A program made the position numbers and the translations under genes. From Oscillatoriophycideae cyanobacterium NC_groundwater_1537_Pr4_S-0.65um_50_18 (GTDB lineage: Bacteria > Cyanobacteriota > Cyanobacteriia > Elainellales > Elainellaceae), in NCBI GenBank assembly GCA_016208305.1, contig JACQYI010000009.1:778604-842603 (forward strand): 64,000 nucleotides of DNA. Direction: 5' to 3'. Each line of letters begins with the position of its first letter. The stretch's first letter is position 1. Under the pieces are notes generated by a model. It made no database searches. It saw only the letters and a program-made list of their open reading frames with translations, and had not been told where the DNA came from. Below, in pieces: positions 63,196-64,000 of the stretch.

Positions 63196-63505
63196 CTTAA
63201 GCCGGGGCAATGGTGAAATTCGGTGATTTTCTAGGCTCTAGTTTTAGAGCTTTAGAAGGTTTAGAGCCACAGCCGTTAGGTTTGGAACGCTCTTGTGGGC
63301 GCACTCTGTCCCCCCTACAAAAATATCCTCAATCGGGTGAATCTGGGCACAGACGTTTATTCGTGAAATCGATGCTTTGAGTCATGAAAATATGTTGATG
63401 CATGGCTATAGGCATTCCTTTACATAACTTTTTAGGGATATGCGAACTTTTCAGGACATCTGCCGTCTACAATCCAGCCTCAAATAGCATGGAGACGGTT
63501 CACAC

Positions 63506-64000
63506 TTGACTAAGCATGTTGGTTTCAAAAACAGCAAAAGCTTCCTCCAAGCCACAACCTGGGTCTGTGTTTTCGTAGGAATCATGGGTAGCTTGGCGGC
63601 CTGTCAGCGATCGCCCTTACCTCAAAAGAGCGTAGAGCCGACGGCATTACCATCCCCGGAGCTAAAGCTGGGCATTCTGGTGCCCACCACAGGCACTCTA
63701 GGCACCATGAGCCAGTCTATTTTGGAGGTGTTGCCTTTGCTCACCAGCACAGTAAACTCCTGTGGCGGCGTCAATGATGCGCCTGTGAGATTGGTGGTTG
63801 AGGAAGCGCTGCTCAATCCCAAAGCCGATGCTAGTCTGATCAAAGAATTGGCGACTGTGGCGCAGGTCAATGCTGTGATTAGCGTATTTGGCAGTGAAGC
63901 CTCAACCATTGCTGAACTAGAAGCGACAGTACCCTACAAAATTCCGCTGATTTCTTCTAGCAACACCAGTTCGGTCTTCACAGAGCGATCGAAGCAAGGT
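63506..64000 (+). CDS. Periplasmic-binding lipoprotein, branched-chain amino-acid/receptor type (3' end cut)
   Basis: 165 codons are present, with no stop before the window end. It starts at TTG 63506 with GGAGA about 11 bp upstream; other starts (63530s) are possible. A hydrophobic stretch WVCVFVGIMGSLAAC ends in a lipobox LAAC, so it is a lipoprotein. The mature part has LKLGILVPTTGTLGTMSQSI and later VNAVISVFGSEASTIAELEA and IPLISSSNTSSVF, the order expected for LivJ-type (periplasmic binding protein type 1) proteins. These bind amino acids or amides for ABC transporters, or act as sensor modules. Partners lie outside the window. Confidence 0.85.
   Translation, partial: MTKHVGFKNSKSFLQATTWVCVFVGIMGSLAACQRSPLPQKSVEPTALPSPELKLGILVPTTGTLGTMSQSILEVLPLLTSTVNSCGGVNDAPVRLVVEEALLNPKADASLIKELATVAQVNAVISVFGSEASTIAELEATVPYKIPLISSSNTSSVFTERSKQG

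Noticed and set aside
63211..63381. 56-codon plus frame upstream of the last gene
   Set aside because: No ribosome binding site, no similarity recognised; composition like intergenic DNA.

Overview
The window comes from a cyanobacterial chromosome. The octamer GCGATCGC (HIP1) and its GCGATCG core recur in almost every kilobase. Several genes are diagnostic of oxygenic phototrophs: petN of the cytochrome b6f complex, gun4 of chlorophyll synthesis, the separate two-gene atpB-atpE ATP synthase operon, a group 2 sigma factor, glgC, a KaiB-fold protein, PilT and a DUF3531 protein. I cannot name the genus from sequence alone.

Layout. 1-2.3 kb: a delta-9 desaturase cut by the window edge and a divergent TetR-type regulator with a recombinase-like C-terminal half, separated by a short region with two 15-bp palindromes. 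2.6-7.6 kb: sigma factor, a small exported protein, a 52-residue membrane protein, petN, a four-helix membrane protein, Hsp20 and a ComM-type ATPase. 7.8-15.2 kb, minus strand: an S-layer-homology protein, an MCE/MlaD plus ATPase lipid-transport pair, and an apparent operon of a biuret-type cysteine hydrolase, a stand-alone allophanate-hydrolase C-terminal domain and an oligopeptide-type binding lipoprotein. 15.4-25 kb: tRNA-Leu(GAG), a pseudopilin, atpB-atpE, a CAP-domain protein, icd, a NarL-type response regulator, gun4, a flavoprotein and a small unknown protein. 25-36.7 kb: chorismate mutase, SppA, a HAD phosphatase, a NACHT NTPase with an odd periodic tract, an unknown protein, an alpha/beta hydrolase, RarA fused to a methyltransferase-like domain, a Uma2 protein and a glycosyltransferase-TPR protein. 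36.8-49.5 kb: a histidine kinase, a small exported protein, a PilT ATPase with a proline-rich head, a KaiB fusion, a Fur-family regulator, riboflavin synthase, a Nudix hydrolase, DUF3531, pyrD and a large GAF-domain protein. 49.8-51.7 kb: a 26-repeat CRISPR array with no cas gene in the window, followed by an HTH protein and a small ribbon-helix-helix-like gene. 53-64 kb: a run of exported proteins (GH10-like, PA14/M23 peptidase, a repeat protein, a fasciclin protein, a pentapeptide protein), then glgC with a P-loop kinase, a DnaJ-type chaperone and a partial binding lipoprotein.

Most of the window is ordinary core genome. The less ordinary parts are: the TetR-recombinase fusion; the biuret/allophanate gene pair; the NACHT gene with its NNC codon tract; the KaiB fusion; two families of short terminal-inverted-repeat elements (7718-7806 with 39097-39230, and 25121-25332 with a relative near 40970-41080); a 5 x 16 bp tandem repeat upstream of a histidine kinase; and a CRISPR array whose repeats fall in blocks of variants. 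I saw no complete insertion sequence, prophage or cas operon. Identifications rest on reading translations and motifs; no database search was run.
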